A DNA stretch of 64,000 nucleotides from Pseudoflavonifractor sp. MSJ-30 (GTDB lineage: Bacteria; Bacillota; Clostridia; Oscillospirales; Oscillospiraceae): the NCBI RefSeq assembly GCF_018918045.1, contig NZ_JAHLPU010000026.1, positions 1 through 64,000 of the forward strand, in the 5' to 3' direction. Numbering within the stretch: position 1 is the first letter of the stretch; every line of letters starts with the position of its first letter. This document shows positions 61,681 through 64,000 of this stretch, in pieces. A program made the position numbers and the translations under genes. The notes beneath the pieces were generated by a model. That model was not told where the DNA came from, ran no database searches, and saw only the letters and a list, made by a program, of their open reading frames with translations.

Positions 61681-62694
61681 TTACACTCTGACGCAGTCTC
61701 TGGTAATCTCTGCCAAAGCATGTACACCGCACATTTGCATGGTATCCGCCAGCTCCGCCTGGAGCTTTTGTGTCAAGGCCACGGCACCCTCCGCGCCGCC
61801 GCCGTAGACCGCGCAGACATAGGGCCGGGCAATCACGACTGCCTGGGCGCCCAAGGCCAGGGCACGGAACACATCCGTACCGGTGCGGATACCGCCGTCC
61901 ACCAGCACGGGAACACGGCCCGCCACTGCTTCCACAATCTCCGGCAGAACCTCCGCTGTGGCCGCGCAGCCGTCCAGCACCCGGCCGCCGTGGTTGGAAA
62001 CCAGAATGGCGTCCGCGCCGGCCTCCAGGGATTTCAGCGCGCCCTTGACGGTCATAACGCCCTTGACGATAAAGGGCAAACCGGCCGCTTCCTTGATTTC
62101 CCGCAGCTGCTCCACAGTCTTGCTGCCCGCAGGGGGATTCATACCCTTCAGGAAAGGCAGACCCGCCGCGTCAACGTCCATGGCGGCGGCGAAGGCGCCG
62201 CTCTCCCGGACCAATGCCATCTTCTCCCGGATCAGTTCCATGTTCCAGGGCTTGACGGTGGGTACGCCCATGCCGCCCACGGCGGCAATGGCACTGGTGG
62301 CCTGAATCATAACGTTGGAGTCCAGGCCGTCGCCGGTAAAGGCGGCAATGCCCGCCTGGGCGCAGCCGCTGACCAGCGCGGCGTTATAGGTCTGGTCATT
62401 GTATTTGTCGCTGTAGTGCAGCGTAACCGCACCAACCGGGCCCGCAAAAATAGGAGCGGTGAAAGTTCTGCCGAAGAGGGTGAATCTCGTATCCGCATCG
62501 CCGCAGGAACACAGAGTATCCATGTTCACCCGGATCTTCTGCCAGGCGTCATAGTTCCGGATTGCCGTATCGCCTACACCCTTGGCTCCGGGGCCGGGAA
62601 TCGTATTGCGGCACGCCAGGCCGTTGCAGACGGGGCACGCCTTGCACTTGCCCATATTGCCTTTGGCCTGAGCCATTGCTTCCTGATAAGTCAT
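61681..62694 (-). CDS. FMN-dependent alpha-hydroxy-acid oxidising protein (LldD/IDI-2-like fold)
   Basis: 337 residues. The C-terminal FMN barrel has the active-site motif VSNHGGRVLDGC, the phosphate-binding VLVDGGIRTGTDVFRALALGAQAVVI, and a central IVKGVMTVKGALKSLEAGADAILV. The N-terminus has a Cys-rich stretch (CKACPVCNGLAC) not found in classic lactate dehydrogenases but common in clostridial homologues, perhaps binding a metal or cluster. Likely oxidises a 2-hydroxy acid such as lactate; the substrate is not proven. Single gene with own promoter and terminator. Confidence 0.88.
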   Translation of the reverse strand: MTYQEAMAQAKGNMGKCKACPVCNGLACRNTIPGPGAKGVGDTAIRNYDAWQKIRVNMDTLCSCGDADTRFTLFGRTFTAPIFAGPVGAVTLHYSDKYNDQTYNAALVSGCAQAGIAAFTGDGLDSNVMIQATSAIAAVGGMGVPTVKPWNMELIREKMALVRESGAFAAAMDVDAAGLPFLKGMNPPAGSKTVEQLREIKEAAGLPFIVKGVMTVKGALKSLEAGADAILVSNHGGRVLDGCAATAEVLPEIVEAVAGRVPVLVDGGIRTGTDVFRALALGAQAVVIARPYVCAVYGGGAEGAVALTQKLQAELADTMQMCGVHALAEITRDCVRV

Positions 62695-62731
62695 GATGTA
62701 TACACCATCCTTATGTTTTGTAGTGTTTCGT

Positions 62732-62760
62732 ATTATAGCACAGCAGAGAAGAAATGTACA
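62732..62760 (-). promoter_or_regulatory. promoter of the hydroxy-acid dehydrogenase gene
   Basis: Minus strand TGTACA (62760-62755), 17-bp spacer, TATAAT (62737-62732). Confidence 0.6.
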
Positions 62761-62844
62761 GCCAGAACATAATCCGGAATATAAAATTTGCGAGGTATTG
62801 TTTATAGGGAAGTTTTATAAAGCGGCAAGCGGGTTCCTGCGATG

Positions 62845-62854
62845 CCCCCCCCCC
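62845..62854. repeat. homopolymer of ten C
   Basis: A run of ten C in the intergenic region between divergent genes, about 50 bp upstream of the promoter at 62899. Such runs vary in length by slippage and are error-prone in sequencing. Confidence 0.8.
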
Positions 62855-62898
62855 GCAGAAGCCTATTTACTGTTTGCAATAAATTTGCATCTGTCCGG

Positions 62899-62927
62899 TT
62901 GACTTTGCAGTATAAGCAGTATAAAAT
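62899..62927 (+). promoter_or_regulatory. promoter of the last gene in the window
   Basis: TTGACT (62899-62904), 17-bp spacer, TAAAAT (62922-62927), with a direct repeat GCAGTATAA in the spacer region. Confidence 0.6.
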
Positions 62928-62956
62928 ATAAGAAAAAGCACAAAGGAGTTGCTTTT

Positions 62957-64000
62957 ATGGCCAACACAAACTTCAGCGTCCGCATTATTGCACTACTTAT
63001 TCTGCTGGGGGGATGTGCGGCTTTGGCGTGGCACCGGTATGCCGCACATTTTACGAATAAGGATCAGGAACCCTTATTCGGCGAACAGATCGAATCCACA
63101 GACGAAAATGCGCAGGAGCATCCGCTCAGTCAGCCGCAGGGGGGCTATACCTTAGCGCTGGAATCTACGATTGTTGAAAACGGTATGGCCTATGTTACAT
63201 TCGGCCTCACCGCGCCGGAGGATACGGATTTTTCCGATGTTCTGGATATTCGTTCGGATGCGGGCCTGACGTTCTCCGATCTCACGGCAAAGCCGGCGGA
63301 AAAGAATACATCGGCGGAAATTTCCTATGATGTAATTGACGACAGGGACGGAAAAGACAACACACTCAAAATCGTGGTCAGAGTCAGGCCTGTTATACAG
63401 CAGGGAGCGGTTTCCGCGTTTGGCTCCGGAAAAACCTGCGAAATTGTTTTCAAAGATATTGTAAAGCGGGGACATGACCAGACCTATGAACAAACGCTTT
63501 TGGCAACCAAATACGCGGGTCAGACAGACTATGTGTTAACCGCGGAGGAAGCGGAGCGTGTGCATCCTAAGACGCTGCTGGCATCCGGGGAATGGAAGTT
63601 TGTGATCGAATTGACGGATGCGGATCCGGGCGAAATGGAGCTGCTGGAATCGCCGGTATCGACCAAGGTTTGGGTCGTTCGTACCGGATCGACGGAATAT
63701 GAAGCACTTGATTCCGTAGAGGATGTTACCTTAACATCTGTTCGTGTCTCTCCTCTTCGTGTAGATATCTCGTTTGATATACCGGAACCATCCGACAGGT
63801 TTGAATGCCTGTTTATTGATGCCGGTATGTTTCCCTCACTCCCCGGCACCGTCCCGATGGACTATGATAATGTTATTTTGGTGCTGAAAGACGGAACAAA
63901 AATCACGCTGTTCCAGTCAAGAGGCGCAACAGATATGGCAATATTAGCCGCCAACAGACCCATTGTATTGGAGGAAGTGGATTATTTGCAAATGTCGGAC
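62957..64000 (+). CDS. membrane-anchored extracellular protein, incomplete at the window end
   Basis: 348 codons are open from ATG 62957 (AAAGGAG upstream) to the window end, with no stop. An uncleaved signal anchor lies at residues 8-28 (RIIALLILLGGCAALAW), with a Cys inside it that could instead be a lipobox-like site. The rest is hydrophilic and rich in beta-strand patterns, with two similar-looking domains: residues about 65-190 and 195-340 (GYTLALESTIVENGMAYVTFGL; EWKFVIELTDADPG). The style recalls the DUF4179-type extracellular domains of anti-sigma-factor-like proteins, but I cannot confirm it. Codon third positions use more A/T than the neighbours, hinting at a different origin. Confidence 0.75.
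   Translation, partial: MANTNFSVRIIALLILLGGCAALAWHRYAAHFTNKDQEPLFGEQIESTDENAQEHPLSQPQGGYTLALESTIVENGMAYVTFGLTAPEDTDFSDVLDIRSDAGLTFSDLTAKPAEKNTSAEISYDVIDDRDGKDNTLKIVVRVRPVIQQGAVSAFGSGKTCEIVFKDIVKRGHDQTYEQTLLATKYAGQTDYVLTAEEAERVHPKTLLASGEWKFVIELTDADPGEMELLESPVSTKVWVVRTGSTEYEALDSVEDVTLTSVRVSPLRVDISFDIPEPSDRFECLFIDAGMFPSLPGTVPMDYDNVILVLKDGTKITLFQSRGATDMAILAANRPIVLEEVDYLQMSD

Overview
The window reads as a chromosomal stretch of a strictly anaerobic, GC-rich Firmicute, most likely a gut clostridium of the Oscillospiraceae (inference). The basis is the low-GC-type sigma-A promoters (TTGACA, 17 bp, TATAAT) combined with strongly C/G-ending codons, RicT (YaaT) next to holB, a Na+-pumping oxaloacetate decarboxylase, ATP-dependent PEP carboxykinase, oleate hydratase, DegV/FakB proteins, and riboswitch control of vitamin and amino acid uptake. 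No rRNA, tRNA, CRISPR array or intact insertion sequence was seen.

Layout. 0.2-1.8 kb (minus): autoregulated PadR operon (PadR, a 50-residue protein, a DUF4097 protein). 2.0-6.2 kb (minus): MarR repressor plus a heterodimeric ABC exporter. 6.4-9.4 kb (minus): VWA/CoxE protein, MoxR ATPase, HAD phosphatase. 9.5-12.4 kb (plus): lysine-riboswitch ABC importer. 12.6-16 kb: RNA methyltransferase, His-rich protein with CooT, small export protein, HIT protein, TPP riboswitch with ThiT. 16-19.2 kb (minus): SLH-type secreted protein, GT39-like membrane glycosyltransferase, DUF3899 protein. 19.2-27.8 kb (minus): an oligopeptide ABC system in which four of five proteins are much larger than usual. 28.4-33.3 kb (plus): murI, udk, a phosphatase, a tiny coupled ORF, MBOAT acyltransferase and SGNH-like partner. 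33.4-41.9 kb (plus): glycogen phosphorylase, pckA, oxaloacetate decarboxylase operon. 42-52.1 kb (plus): beta-helix lipoprotein, oleate hydratase, asparaginase, CBS-pyrophosphatase, holB, ricT, degV. 52.1-53.2 kb (minus): decayed phage polyvalent-protein remnant. 53.3-60.2 kb (plus): cobalamin riboswitch followed by a Dpp/Nik-type five-gene ABC importer and a MATE exporter. 60.3-64 kb: coiled-coil membrane protein, damaged TetR regulator, FMN-dependent hydroxy-acid dehydrogenase, and an unfinished anchored protein running off the window end.

How it fits together. Import dominates: three riboswitches (lysine, TPP, B12) sit in front of transporters and give good clues to the substrates. Central metabolism is represented by glycogen breakdown and by PEP/oxaloacetate conversion coupled to Na+ export. 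A palindromic intergenic repeat, with two small hairpins inside flanks made of TTGACAA units, occurs at least six times in gene junctions. The most unusual items are the B12-riboswitch-controlled Dpp/Nik-type importer with MATE pump, the enlarged Opp transporter, the His-rich/CooT pair, and the regulator with a disrupted reading frame.
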